Assembly (NCBI GenBank): GCA_038025085.1
Contig: CM076147.1
Coordinates: 3,763,501-3,827,500 of the forward strand
Source of the DNA: Tetragonia tetragonoides
Taxonomy: Eukaryota > Streptophyta > Magnoliopsida > Caryophyllales > Aizoaceae
Direction of reading: 5' to 3'
DNA: 64,000 nucleotides
Positions 22,278 to 34,088 of this stretch are shown piece by piece. How positions within the stretch are numbered: the first letter of the stretch is position 1; each line of letters starts with the position of its first letter. Below the pieces are notes generated by a model. That model did not search any database. It had not been told where the DNA came from and saw only the letters and a list, made by a program, of their open reading frames with translations. A program made the position numbers and the translations under genes.

Positions 22278-23481
22278 ATGGGTTACAATGGAGAGTTGTA
22301 CGAGATTTTTTCATAGCTCCCTGCTAAATCACTGATTAAATTTTCAATTGTAGCAAAACCTTGTTTAGAGTATCTGAGTGTCCCTAACTTTATTGAGAAA
22401 CACTGCCAAAATTCAATGAAGAAGAATGATGTATCATTCTTCATGGAAGAAGATGTCTTTCAGACATACAGGGTAAATACCCAACTTGTGACCTTACCTG
22501 GGATCGACTCCTGTCATGGTGTTCCAATTAGCTCTCTAGCTTGGCTGAAGAGCAAGGGACGCATTTTGTCTTCTGCAAATGGTCTTCAGGTGATCAGTTG
22601 AATTGTTTATTTGTAATCCTGCAACAAGAACATGGTTGCCCATAGCATTGCCAAGCGAGGAGATTGCTGAAAGGTCTAAATATTATGATCTCAACGTCGT
22701 TATGTTGTGCAGATCAGGTAATGAATCACAGAAGTTTCCATTAGATTTTACGCTTTTGTTTTTTGATTATAAACACTATGACTATGAATGGGTAAAGACT
22801 GCCAACGTCTATGATTTAGATGAAGAGGGTAATTGGGTACTTGGGCATGAGGATGTTTACATGAGCAGCCGAGGGCTTAAATTCGATAAATCTCTGTATT
22901 GCAAAGACAACGGACTATATCTGCTATCTGACAATGGCAACTATTTAACTGCTGATTCTAAGTATTATTGGCCGTACATAGTTTGTTATGATGTATCCAT
23001 TGGTACATCGAGGATGCTAGAATTGGCAGAAAAAGCCCGGGAAAATATATGGGATGCAAACATTGGCATTTTTGGATGGAACATGAATGGAAGTGGAAAC
23101 GATTGTTTTGACTCACTATGCTTTGTAAAGTCAACAACTTCGCTCATTATGGTTTGGGTTCTCAAAGTTGACCAACCTTCAAAACACTGGTCACACCTGA
23201 CTAATTTGGACATTGGTCATGATGTGCAAATCAACAACCCATTCTCTCCAACCATCAGTATTATAGTTCTAGGCAAAAACTTGATATTTGCATACGAAGG
23301 CTATATTTACTCTTTTGGATTGGAGGGCAATGATGAGGGAAATTATCAAAAGATTTGCAATAGCAATTGTTCATCCATGTTTGTACGCTTCATACAATAC
23401 TCGGCCACTCTTCGCCCTTGTCGTAAGAACCCCAGATCAGCAGCACTCTCTATGACGACTGTCAAATTGTTTTGGAAGTGA
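22278..23481 (+). pseudogene. F-box / F-box-associated-type gene, copy B (stop plus deletion)
   Basis: ATG 22,278 gives MGYNGELYEIFS, then a TAG stop at 22,314-22,316, where copy A has Trp (TGG), followed by LPAKSLIKFSIVAKPCLEYL, a good F-box core. The frame continues NSMKKNDVSFFMEEDV and LAWLKSKGRILSSANGLQ. Near 22,590 it breaks: about 25 bases present in copy A are missing. A shifted frame runs to 23,481 with CNPATRTWLPIALPSEE, GIFGWNMNGSGND, VWVLKVDQPSKHWSHL and FIQYSATLRPCRKNPRS. This is the F-box-associated domain layout (a TRTW first strand and a VWVL strand). With a nonsense codon and a frame-breaking deletion it is a pseudogene unless transcribed in part. Copy A lies 13 kb upstream in the same orientation. 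Confidence 0.75.
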
Positions 23482-24000
23482 TGTATTTTTAAAGTCTTTT
23501 TTTGGTGCAGCCTATTTCAATCCATAATTATTAATGAATTAATAGTCAATGTTTTACTGCAAAGCTTTATATTTCTTCCGGTCTGTTAATGAAGTGAAAT
23601 GCTTGCATGATATGTACAATTACTTGAAAACACAATTAAGTACAGCTTTGTTTGGAAATGCTTACGATACAAAACTATTCTCATATGGTGACATCCGCTG
23701 AAATTACAGTGAAAGATTAGTATAATTTGAAATCTGCTGGTCAAAAGTTGTTCAACTTCCGGATTGGGATTTTACCATACTACAATGAAGTTGGTGAAGT
23801 CAAGTCTTGGAGATTGTCCCAATACGACTGGCTTTTAATCTGTCATTGGAACTTCATCCAATCCCCTATATATGTTAAAAATCGTTAATCTCACCTATCA
23901 ATTGAAGAAGCCTAACATAAGCATAATTCTCAAGCGTCTCACCTCTCATTTTTTTAAAATATCAAACGTCAATGAGGGACTCAACCACAGACCACCTACG
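23482..24000. other. Non-coding stretch
   Basis: Contains the 3' flank of F-box copy B and a possible leader for the small gene at 24,001. Nothing else recognised. Confidence 0.4.
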
Positions 24001-24253
24001 ATGGCTGAAGGTATAAACATAATAGTTCATTACATTTGTTTTGCTAATATCAAATAGTCATGTCATACATCTTGTTTTCATAATATCAGATAGTCATGCA
24101 GATCGAGGATCAGTTACGAAGAAGAGAATGGAGGATCAATTACGGGCTTGGAAGCTGCAAAACAAACGGTTTCGCATCCTGCAAGTTGAAATGGATATCT
24201 TAGAGCATGAAATCAAAGATGTCAAAGCTCAAATTGACAAGGTTAATTGGTGA
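24001..24253 (+). CDS. Tiny two-exon coiled-coil protein, 57 residues
   Basis: Exon 1 at 24,001-24,010 (ATGGCTGAAG) and exon 2 at 24,090-24,253 join across a GT-AG intron in matching phase to give MAEDSHADRGSVTKKR, then MEDQLRAWKLQNKRFRILQV and EMDILEHEIKDVKAQIDKVN, ending at TGA 24,253. The second half is a strong amphipathic helix or coiled coil. The pattern RILQVEMDILEHEIKDV loosely resembles the GGL segment of plant G-protein gamma subunits (a run of the type QV..LE.EI..L), but the C-terminal prenylation or cysteine-rich parts are missing. A second possibility is a chance short frame or a piece of a larger gene. The intron fit and good start argue for a real transcript, but function is open. 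Confidence 0.35.
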
Positions 24254-24596
24254 TATTAACGACCATAGTACTTGTGTTCGAGTGGTAGTTGTTGTAGATG
24301 TTATTCCGTAATAAAACTTTGGTTGTAGTTATTAAAACATTTAGTCCGTTCTAATAGTTTGAAACAAAATTGAAACTTTGGATTTATATTATAAATGCCA
24401 TATGAATATTGTAACGATAAAGTATCCATCACAAGGATTAAAAACACCTTAATTAATAGTCTAACGACAAAGTATCCATCAAAATAAAACAAAACAAAAC
24501 CAACCACACATATACAAATGCATTATTCAGAAACCTAGTAAACAACATCGTCGTGAAAATTGGAATGGTTTGACATCATCATATAGCTTGATACCC

Positions 24597-26766
24597 CTAG
24601 CGTATCCTTGTAGCATAATTGTACTCGCTTAGTACCAACCTAACAAGGTACTTTAGCCTCTCCACTCGCATCTGCTCTGTCTGCAAATACAATGTATAGA
24701 AATATTAAACATTAAGGTAATAACAGTAATCAACTATTTGGTTTACAGGCTTCAGTGTACCAAATTGAATGTGGAATATAGAATTAGAGTTCTTACAGTG
24801 TACCAAATTTTCTCTCACTCACTATTAGAGGCTTCAGCATACTTCAGAACGTAGAGCCCAAAATCATCACTAAAAACAATATGGTGTTAGTAAATCAGAA
24901 TGTGGTGTAGGTAAATCATAAAGTTAAGTACAGTAACCACCTATTTGGTTGGTTGTTCGTGTCGACGACTTTAATTAAGAACGACGATAGATCACTAAAA
25001 AAGCGAATTAATTTTGGGTGATATTTGTAGTGTTTTGTCGCTCCCTCTAACTGCGCCAAGGAAATTTATATTTGTAAGAGTTTAACAATGGCTAGCTGAA
25101 CATTGAAGAGAAAAAGCATCGCATTTTACCACTTCCTTTGCTATATTTTCACGGCGAGGGCTTCCTTTAAGTGAGTCAACAACGTAATATATTTTCTCCT
25201 CTATATTGAGGACTAGGAAAAACCAATGTCCTCCGTTCTTTGTAAGACCAAGATCATGAAGAGAAATATAAACCTACATAAATAGAAGCAATCAAATTAT
25301 AGTACAATCGCAGCACACAATCAATTGTATATGTGTATATCTTTACCTGAGATATGGTACTACAGTCATCCAATAAGAACGACTCGGTAACGTTGTAGCA
25401 GAAACCAGGCACACCTTTCGGTTCGCATAGAGAACCATCATTTGGTCCCACCTTGGTGACATACTTCTACAAGCAGCTCAAATAAAAATGTAGAATTAAC
25501 ATAGTCATAACCTAACTACGATAGTGTCACAACTAAATATTACCTGAAATTGCGTTGGAAGGAAAAGCACATTACGCCCTTCATCAATTGCTCTCAAACG
25601 CAAATCAAACAATGCCAGGTCTATACACTGAAATTTATCTTATATATTAGACCAATAAAATGAAATATGTCAAACTTAACTCAATATAACGTATTCATAC
25701 CCAATCACACAACCACAAATCAGGTTAAAATCGCAATGCTTGTGACAGACACAAATATTCTCGACATCCTTTGAGTTGATAAATAACATCCTGATTGTGT
25801 TGCTAGTTGAACAGACTTTGGCATATAGAAGACTCATCTGGTGCCAAAAAAACAGGGATATTTTGTATATAAATCCGTCAACCCTTCAGGCCTATCACTG
25901 AGAGAAGACCCCTGTAAAGAATAATAGCTCATTAGTATATATCAGAACTAAATGTGCCAATATAAGGTGATTTTACCTTTTTTTCTTGGGAGTCTTTCTG
26001 GGAGTGCGTTTCAGATTTTTGGGACTTGAAATATCATTTAAGCAAGCAATCTATATTATAAACAATGGAAATAATATAAGTAACATACATTGTAATATTT
26101 TCAAAATATAAAATTAACAAAGGAAGTTAACAAACCAGATTCTTGGCCTTGGTCAGATTTGGGGGAGATTTCATCTCAATTGGTTTTTTTCTACCACCAG
26201 ACCTAGTTTGCACCCCTGCAGGAGGTTCCATTGGCGACGACTTCATTTTGATTGGGTTCTCTTTAATGGTAGCTAAACTGCCTGTGAAGTGAGTGTTTTT
26301 ATAGTTGAATTCTCTTAACTCCACAGGTATATCCATCTAGTCTTTATCGTGATCATCAGCATTTAAATCCAATTTTTTCTTGCAAGCCCGGACTATCGAA
26401 TTGATGTACACCATATTTCATGAAAGGGAAATCAGATTCACATGGCCTACCTTTCTCACTTGGTGTACAATTTAATTTCTCACCTGGTGTGCCTTTCTCA
26501 CTTGGTGTGCCTTTCTCAACTGTCGTGCCTTTATTGACTTGGATTTGCTTGGTTAAATGTTCCAGTTTCAACTCCGCTTCTTCAAGTTTCTTTTGCATGT
26601 AGTACTTCAACATATCGACGTCCATTGCCAACTTTTGAACAAGGGCTTGACAGTTACACTGAGGGGCCTGCAAAATATCATCATTTATACAAATAATATA
26701 CAAATCGTAGGAAGGAAATTCTAAATAAATATAAATTCATTTACTAACCATGTTGCTAGGCTCCAT
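24597..26766 (-). pseudogene. Second Ulp1/SENP-like gene, catalytic Cys replaced by Phe
   Basis: Minus-strand exons: ATG 26,766 (MEPSNM), then a coiled-coil and GTPSEKGTPGEK-repeat exon near 26,670-26,360, a Lys/Pro-rich part (MKSSPMEPPAGVQTRSGGRK) and small exons ending in a C48 domain. Landmarks are CIDLALFDLRLRAIDEGRNV near 25,610; KYVTKVGPNDGSLCEPKG; the catalytic His in GGHWFFLVLN (codon 25,228-25,226); the Asp in YYVVDSLKGS (25,177-25,175); and SDDFGLYVLKYAEASN near 24,865, where the family has DCG. The nucleophile codon 24,862-24,860 is TTT (Phe), one base from TGT. The end, VERLKYLVRLVLSEYN, stops at TAG 24,597. A frameshift near 26,375 and a TAG just before the MDIPVEL segment add to the damage. 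It cannot be an active protease as read; a binding-only role is possible but speculative. Confidence 0.65.
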
Positions 26767-27825
26767 AAGAGGTATGAATTGGAAAAATATTTCTTAACTT
26801 CAAACCTTTTTATGGTGTTTATGAAGAGCTATGATGATATTTTAATCAGCAAAACTCCTTATATATAGAGATTCATACAGCGGTTATTTTTCACAAGGTT
26901 TCTTTTATTTAAAATAGAGTTTTAAATAAAATGGGAATCGTGTCCTCATCTTTCGGTTGCAACTAAATCGTGTACATTGGTTGTAACAGAATATTTTCGA
27001 ATTTGGAAATTCTTTCACGATAAGGCCTAAAATATAAAAATAAATAATCGTGGATTTATTCGTGAATTTTTATTTTGGAAAGTATTAATCACACATTAAT
27101 CGCAACTATTTACAACATTGAAAAGTGATTTGAATGTGAATATCTATTAAGATGGTTATAGTTAAGACGTAGGTCTCGGAGAAAAATAAGGTTAACTTTT
27201 TATAAATTTTGGAAAGTATTAATTTGGTTGCAACTAAAACACGGTTAATTAGGGAACATATTATGACACAATTTTGAAGTTATATTATTTCGCATTTTTT
27301 ATTTCCACAATTTTGAAACTAAAAGGGTTTATCCCAGCGAATATTTTCATTTTATAAATTACAATAAATATTTACTCCATCATTCTTTGAATATCGCCAA
27401 TTTGAACTGAATTCCTTAATTTGTGGCTAAATATTGTGACTATAATATAAAGTAAATCATATGGAAAAATAGTATATGGCAAATAAACAAGATATGGGAA
27501 ATAACCTAAAAAGTTGAATACAACTGTAAAATTCAAAGGTTCAGATGGCCCAAAATATATAACAATGCGTACTTAATGTGTCAAGAAGACCTAATGACGC
27601 AAAATACATCTTATGATTATAACCAAAATAAGTTTAGTCACGAGTAATCTAAATTAATCCATATCACAGTCACAGACACAGCAAAAATCACAGTCCTTGC
27701 TCCATAACAAGTTTTTCTATATCAATCAACTACATCATCTGTACCTGCATTTTTAAAACCAAGGGAATATATTAGAAGCTCAAAAATAACAGTCCTGATA
27801 GTACCTAAACAAATTAGTTGATGCC
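26767..27825. other. Non-coding stretch between two minus-strand genes
   Basis: AT-rich, with many short TTGCAACTAA/GTTACAACT-like words. The 3' flank of the 29,236 gene may include a short last exon at about 27,745-27,720 after an acceptor (AAAAATGCAG). No gene seen. Confidence 0.4.
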
Positions 27826-29236
27826 TTACCGTCGTCCTCGCACATCATCACTACTAACTGATGCGGATTCGTCTGACGCTGTGACATCAGTACCTACATT
27901 CTGACTTCGACCTTGTCCTCTGTCATTCTCATTGTTAGCAGAACTTGTTGACTCATTCACAAACATTTCAAACTTATTCCCAAGCACATTATCGACATAT
28001 TCCTTCGACTCTTTCCTCAACTTAACCATCACATCACTAGGGAAGGCCTCAGGAAAAGCACAAACCAACATCTTCTGGAGTAAAACATTATTGTATAAGG
28101 ATGACCTATAGAACAACTTCTCAGACACATCATTACCAATCGCCTTTTGCACCTGCATCTTCTTCAGTGCACCAACTTCTTCATCATCAGCTAAAGCAGT
28201 TAAACCTTTTGGTACATTACCGAGAGTTTCCTGATACTTCACCCACTTTCCTTCAGCATTCTTGTAATACTTCATATCCTTTGTCAAAGTTCTAAAATCA
28301 ACCACATAACCAATGTGACCCCTGCATTCCTCAGCACGTATAACAGCCTCTCTCGACATACCAATGTCAAAATGCTCAATAAGTCAACCACATTCCATAA
28401 GGGAGACCTATCTTGTCTTGAGATTGTGCATTATACATGTATCTAATCATAAAAAGAGGCATGTTCACCTTAATTTTCTTCAAAATACAATACATGACAA
28501 ACACATCATTATATGTGAGAGAATTCTTATTACCATCACTAGGAATGAAGCTCTTGCTAAGTATGAGCTGCATCAAACGCAAATCGTAGTTAAGCTCCTC
28601 CATTCCAGGTTTTGTGTTTCTCCCAAGAATATTCTTATCACCCAACAGCAAATTAATACATTCATTTTTGTCAAAATCAACATGCTTGCTCCACTTCTTT
28701 TTTGGGTAATCATAAATACCATCATTGGGAATTTCCAAAATCTCAGACAACACTTTAGCATCCAAAATAATTTCTTTATTTTGCACCCATGTCTTCACAA
28801 CACCACAATTCACATCACTACTGTCAAAGTGGGTGTAAAATTGTCTAACTAAGTTAGGGTACACATTCTTCATTTTTGTCAGTAAATCACTCCAACCTTG
28901 GGTATCAAACCATGACTTAATTTCAGGCAAATCATTGTTACTAAAGGAATCAAAATCCACATGCCTACCTATACAAACATCCCTACTAGCAAATCGTTTC
29001 AAATACCTATTATGATAACTAGAATCCTTGCATTGCATATCAACCATTTCTTTACCTCGAACATTGCGTTCAACGTGTTTCTCTGCCGGATTACCAACTC
29101 CCTTCATATAAGATCGTGTCGGATGCCTTTTACCAGATCTCAAAACTTTCTCACTTCCTTCAGAGTGAGATGATTGAAAATCCTCATCCAACTCCTCTTC
29201 AGAAGAACTCTTCCTGCTCTTCCTTTTGGGAGCCAT
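27826..29236 (-). pseudogene. Plant-transposon-domain (plant-mobile-like) protein gene, one frameshift
   Basis: ATG 29,236 starts MAPKRKSRKSSSEEELDEDF, a basic nuclear-targeting patch followed by an acidic Ser-rich tract. Next comes a domain with SWFDTQGWSDLLTKMKNVYP, LVRQFYTHFDSSDVN, TWVQNKEIILDAKVLSEILE and GMEELNYDLRLMQLILSKSF. This is the layout of the plant 'putative transposon protein' domain found in many retroelement- and MULE-associated genes (an L.RQFY..., W......D...L.E.L pattern). Near 28,370 the frame shifts by one. The downstream frame, LIEHFDIGMSREAVIRAEEC to SVSSDDVRGRR, ends at 27,826 in a Ser/Asp/Arg-rich tail. Such domains often precede Ulp1 domains in larger genes, and a Ulp1-like gene in the same orientation follows, so the two could once have been one unit. 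I cannot prove that. Confidence 0.6.
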
Positions 29237-31039
29237 TAATACTTGCACAAAACAAATATAATAATCGTCATAACCAACATTATATATGGTCACAGGACTA
29301 TCAATTCTGATTTTTGAATTGCCAAACAAAACACAATTATGGAAAAACAAAACACAACTATATCATATCAAACAAGGATCATAAAAACAAGGATTCTACA
29401 TGACTTTTACTGACGACGATCTTGAAAATCGAATATGACCAATTAACAAAATAGGTGCAACTATTACTTATCAAATCAAGACAATTTACTGAATACAAAT
29501 GTGTTACTTTGTTAATAACGACCATCAATTTACTATCAATTCATATAAAATTTGGTACCGCAAGAACCCTAACCCTAATTGTGTATAATCGAAAATTATT
29601 TTGGGAAATAAATACAAAATTGAAATTGAAATTGAATTGTGCTTGAAACTTAACAAATCATCAAATAAATTTCTTCAAAACAACTACAAAAAGGTCAAAT
29701 TGTTTACCTGAATGTACGATTGAGAGAGATTGTGGAAGAGTATGACTGCGAGCGAAAGCAGAGAGCAGAGAGGAGAGGACGAGAATGAGGGTGGACGTGA
29801 AATGAAAAATAAACTGAATGTAGTGGTCTGCTAGGGCTTCTTCTTTTTTTCCGGCTTTTATATTTCCAATGTGGGCGGTTCAGACTTAAAGACCTTACTT
29901 AAATGTTGCCGAAAATTTAAAATTCAAATTCAAATATCTTTAAATGGCGTTTTTTTTAAAAAAAAAAAACAAATACATAATATAATTTAATATGGGGAAA
30001 CTAATCTACAGCAATTCATATTGGGCTAAGTTTATATACTTTGAATTATAACATTACCTTATAGATTAGGCTTTCTATACTTTGTATAACTACTATATTA
30101 CATTAATGGGGAAATTCTAATTTTAAGAGATAAATATGTCATTTTCAATTTAAATATTACATAAATAGACTAATGTCATTAATACGTTCAAGTTGAAGCC
30201 ACTCAACACATCTAATCTAGTGAAATTCATAAGTTCATTATACACATTCATTAATTTGGCCATTACACTTAGTGATCAGATATATTAGTCCTATCTAAAT
30301 TTGTTATTTGTCACGGTCATGTGATATTATTATACCAATACCTTTGCAATGGGTTACCACTTTGATCAAGGTTAGAAGATAGATATTACCTAATATTGGA
30401 AATAAATTAGTATTGTTTGTAGGAAAGGTTAATAATTCTTTAAAAGCTAAAACATTTTGTTCATAATCAATATTTGATTTGAAATAGCATTGTTTGTAGG
30501 AAAGTTTAATAATTCTTTTGTCTTATCATAACATGTTCATGTTAACCAACATTGAGATGATAATGTGCTCAATGCTTATCAATACTCATCAATACTTAGA
30601 CTTAGTAATGATACTACCTCTACCTCTACATATATGAAGGCTAAGTTTAACCAAATTATAAGCTTGGAACTCTAATCAAACACATCAACACCTTGAATAT
30701 ACCTCATTTGCATAATTTCATTTTTGCATTACCACAATAGGTCCAAGTGTTGTATGAAAATGTACCTAAGTTAATTTTATACATCCAAACATCCACATAT
30801 TAGACTTATTCACACACACTAGACAATAAATCATAAGAGTAATCTAACCATTGAAGATTTTATTGAAAAATCATGAATAGGTCATCAATAGTCATATTTA
30901 GTAATGATACTACCTCCATCTCTATATAGCCTAAAGTAGTTCCCTCAACTTATAATATACCACCTTATCATGATAATATATTGTCCCTCAAAAACCAATG
31001 GGATGGAATTGGATTGGAATCGGAGCGGATTATTCCGAA
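29237..31039. other. Non-coding stretch
   Basis: Upstream region of the 29,236 gene, then AT-rich DNA. 30,400-30,620 has two diverged copies of ATTGTTTGTAGGAAAG(G/T)TTAATAATTCTTT. At 29,568 a short AACCCTAACCCTAA match is too short to be telomeric. No gene recognised. Confidence 0.4.
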
Positions 31040-31205
31040 TCCTCTCCTATATAATAATAAACGGAGTATCAAATCACCTCAAAACCCGATTAATCCAATT
31101 AGGATATTTTTTAATATAGATTCAATGGATACCCACACCGGGTTTTATTGAAAATTTTTAAAATATGTATAATAAGAAACAAACTTATCAAGCAACCTAG
31201 GATTT

Positions 31206-31652
31206 CAACCGGAAGACCATTAACTTCGTCCAAAGGCCATTACATAATACATACAATGAAGGTTCATCAATATCCGACGGCAATTCACAAAACTGATAAT
31301 GAAATAACTTAATTATTCTTGATCACAGCCATTGATGAATCTGTGAATACTAATCAACCGGAAGACCATTAACTTCGTCCAAAGGCCATTACATATTACA
31401 TACGATGAAGGTTCATGGTTATCCGATGGCAATTAACAAAACTGATAATAAAAGGAATTAGTTGTTCTTGTTCACGGCCATTGATGAATCTGTGAATACT
31501 AATCAACCGGAAGACCATTATGTTCGTCCAAAGGCCATTACATATTACATAAAATTAAGGTTCATAAATATCCAACGGCAATTAACAAAATCGATAATGA
31601 AAGGAATTCGTTGTTCTAGTTGACAGCCATTGATGAATCTGTGAATACTAAT
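31206..31652 (+). repeat. Three tandem 149-bp units
   Basis: Units begin with CAACCGGAAGACCATTA at 31,206, 31,355 and 31,504. They share AAGGCCATTACATA, GAAGGTTCAT, TATCCGACGGCAATTAACAA and CATTGATGAATCTGTGAATA. Similarity between units is high (few differences per unit). Non-coding. Confidence 0.9.
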
Positions 31653-33163
31653 CAATGGTTGTAAACAAGGAAAACGAATTTAAAATTTAAGTAATTTCTG
31701 TACGTTAATGTTGTTATAATAATTTTAATGTTGTTTAAGTAATTCATATGAATGATGATGATAATAAGAATTTCAGTTTACAATTATTCTAATCCTTCAA
31801 ACTATTCACAGATGCGCTGATGTCATTTGGTGGAATGAATGAGTAATTCCCAAAGTTTTCAAATATTTTCGACTAGAAATTGAATATGGCGCATTTTCAA
31901 AATTTGAAAATTTTACATTTTGACATAAATATTTTAGAGGGAATTGAAATTGGCGCTCTTCTAAATGAAGATTCAAATTTTTAAATACAGCTAGGAGGGA
32001 AAACTTAGAAAATATTTCAAACATAGAGTATTAACGGAACTCCGATGCTTCACAGATTAATAAAAAACAAAATACAAAACAATAATCGGAATAAGATATG
32101 AAATTGTACAAGTTAATTTTACAATCAGTCCTAACCAAACAACAATAATTAATGTGTGCCTTTATTTAGCTAAGATGATAAATGGAGTTGTCAATATGAA
32201 AGTTTGTTATATGTTACATAAGAGTTTCCTAAAGTTTTAAATACATATAAAAAAGGGCATGCCATTAATTATATGATGAGCTCATGCTCCGGCGACAATT
32301 TGATATTCATCACTATGGACTAAGACATTATATATTTGCCAAGACCTACCGATAATAATGAAATTGTTTGGTTCTTTAAATACAAATTACTATATAACTA
32401 CACTTGTTGGATTATCTATCAATGACAATAATGAAATAACTATATGTCTATTAACAACCTACATATTAAGTTTCAAAATACTTAAGCTCTACATGTATTA
32501 CTATGACAAAATACTTATAACATAATTAATTTGATTATTTTAACCATTCATAACCAATATACCTTATGTTGGTAAATTAATGTGAATCGTAACCTATGTG
32601 ATCATTCAATGATGGTCAATACAAGAATGAGCCTATATTTTGTAATAGATAAATGTATATATAAACTTTGGATTTAGAATTTTACTTTATTTAAGCTATA
32701 TCTAAAGAGTATGGAAGAAGCTAATATAATATTGGACTTATCCCAACCAACTAGATGAAACTTAGTAGAGTAATCTAACCATTTAATAAACTTAAATAAC
32801 TTAAATAGCTATTCCATTCAACAACGTTGAAAATATTGATTACTTTTTACATTAATCTTATCACAACCACAATATACGAGTGGATGAACTTACTACTTCC
32901 ACACATTATATTTTTTCGTGGTAATTAAATTACGCACTATAACCGGTGTTATATTTACCCCGAACCAATTATACAATATTCATTGAATCTTTTAATCACA
33001 TTTTACTTTCTGCGCGTGTAAATCAAACACTTTGAAGGGGGAAGCGGGATCCACTTATAACATACAGACGTGGAGTTAGGATTTTCAACCCCAATCATGG
33101 AGATCATAACCCGCTTAGAATTAGGGTCAAAATATTTTATTTAATAAAAAAATACAATTACCA

Positions 33164-33745
33164 AAACAAGAAGGTTGATGATAATCGTATCTCAAGAACA
33201 AACACATCCATGCCTGGGTAAGGTTCATCCATGGCAGATCACTTCTCATAACAAAAACAATGGATGTATGAATTTAATGCTTAAAATGAGTCTATTCTAT
33301 AAAAAAACAAAAACAAAAACAAGAAGATTGATGATAACAGTAACTTAAGTGCAAACTCATCCATGGTTTTGTCTGTGGGCAAGGTTCATCAAAGGAAGTT
33401 AGTTGCTGAACACCTCCATTAAAATCGATTCAAATATTCTGAAAAATTTTCGTTACAGCGATATTAATCATGTTCATCATCTAATTAGGTCAAATTTATA
33501 CATTCGAACGATGATTGCATCTGGAAATTTATTTGAAGATTCATTTGATAAAACATGGTTGAATGAATATATTTTTTACAACGTTATTAATCATGTTTAA
33601 CACTGTTTATGATCTTATTTGGTCATATTTATACATTGAACGATGATAATTGAATCTGGAAATTTATTTAAACATTCAGTCGATAGAATATGGTTGAATG
33701 AATTTATTTTTTAAAGCAATATTAATCATGTTTATAATATAATTT
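33164..33745 (+). repeat. Subterminal repeats (155-bp pair, then ~125-135-bp triplet)
   Basis: AACAAGAAGGTTGATGATAA...AAGGTTCATC occurs at about 33,164 and 33,319. Three diverged units follow, keyed by (A/T)TATTAATCATGTT at 33,461, 33,584 and 33,719, each with ATTGAACGATGATTG, CTGGAAATTTATTT and TGGTTGAATGAAT blocks. They lie just inside the right TIR-like sequence. Confidence 0.75.
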
Positions 33746-33954
33746 GGTCATAATTAATTTCCTATTAATTGTCATTTTCAATACATAGTAAATTAAATAT
33801 ATGTCATGTATATAGATGATAAGTATGTTACTGTCATGATGATAGTATGGTGAACGGAATGGTGAAAGGCATGCCATACATAAATTATTAATATCCTATT
33901 TAGTTTGATTTGGTTTTCTTGATTTCGATTTTTAGTTATAGCAATTATGTGAGG

Positions 33955-34088
33955 TTAAATATGGTTAGTTATTGGGTGAATGCAATCTACAGTGTGGTCG
34001 ATGCAATCAACGGTAGAGATTGATATGGACGGCTAAGATTCGTTTTGCTATGGTGGCTACATTTTGCTGGTAGCCACTATATATTTTG
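33955..34088 (-). repeat. Right TIR-like sequence (inverted partner of 3151-3290)
   Basis: The reverse complement reads ATAGTGGCTACCAGCAAAA, then GTAGCCACCATAGC, then GAATCTTAGCCGTCCATATC, matching the left sequence in order and spacing. The outermost part forms a perfect 8-bp-stem hairpin (GTGGCTAC...GTAGCCAC). It is 30.9 kb from its partner. Confidence 0.55.

Noticed and set aside
29567..29578. AACCCTAACCCTAA as an interstitial telomere
   Set aside because: Less than two and a half units; expected by chance in AT-rich plant DNA.
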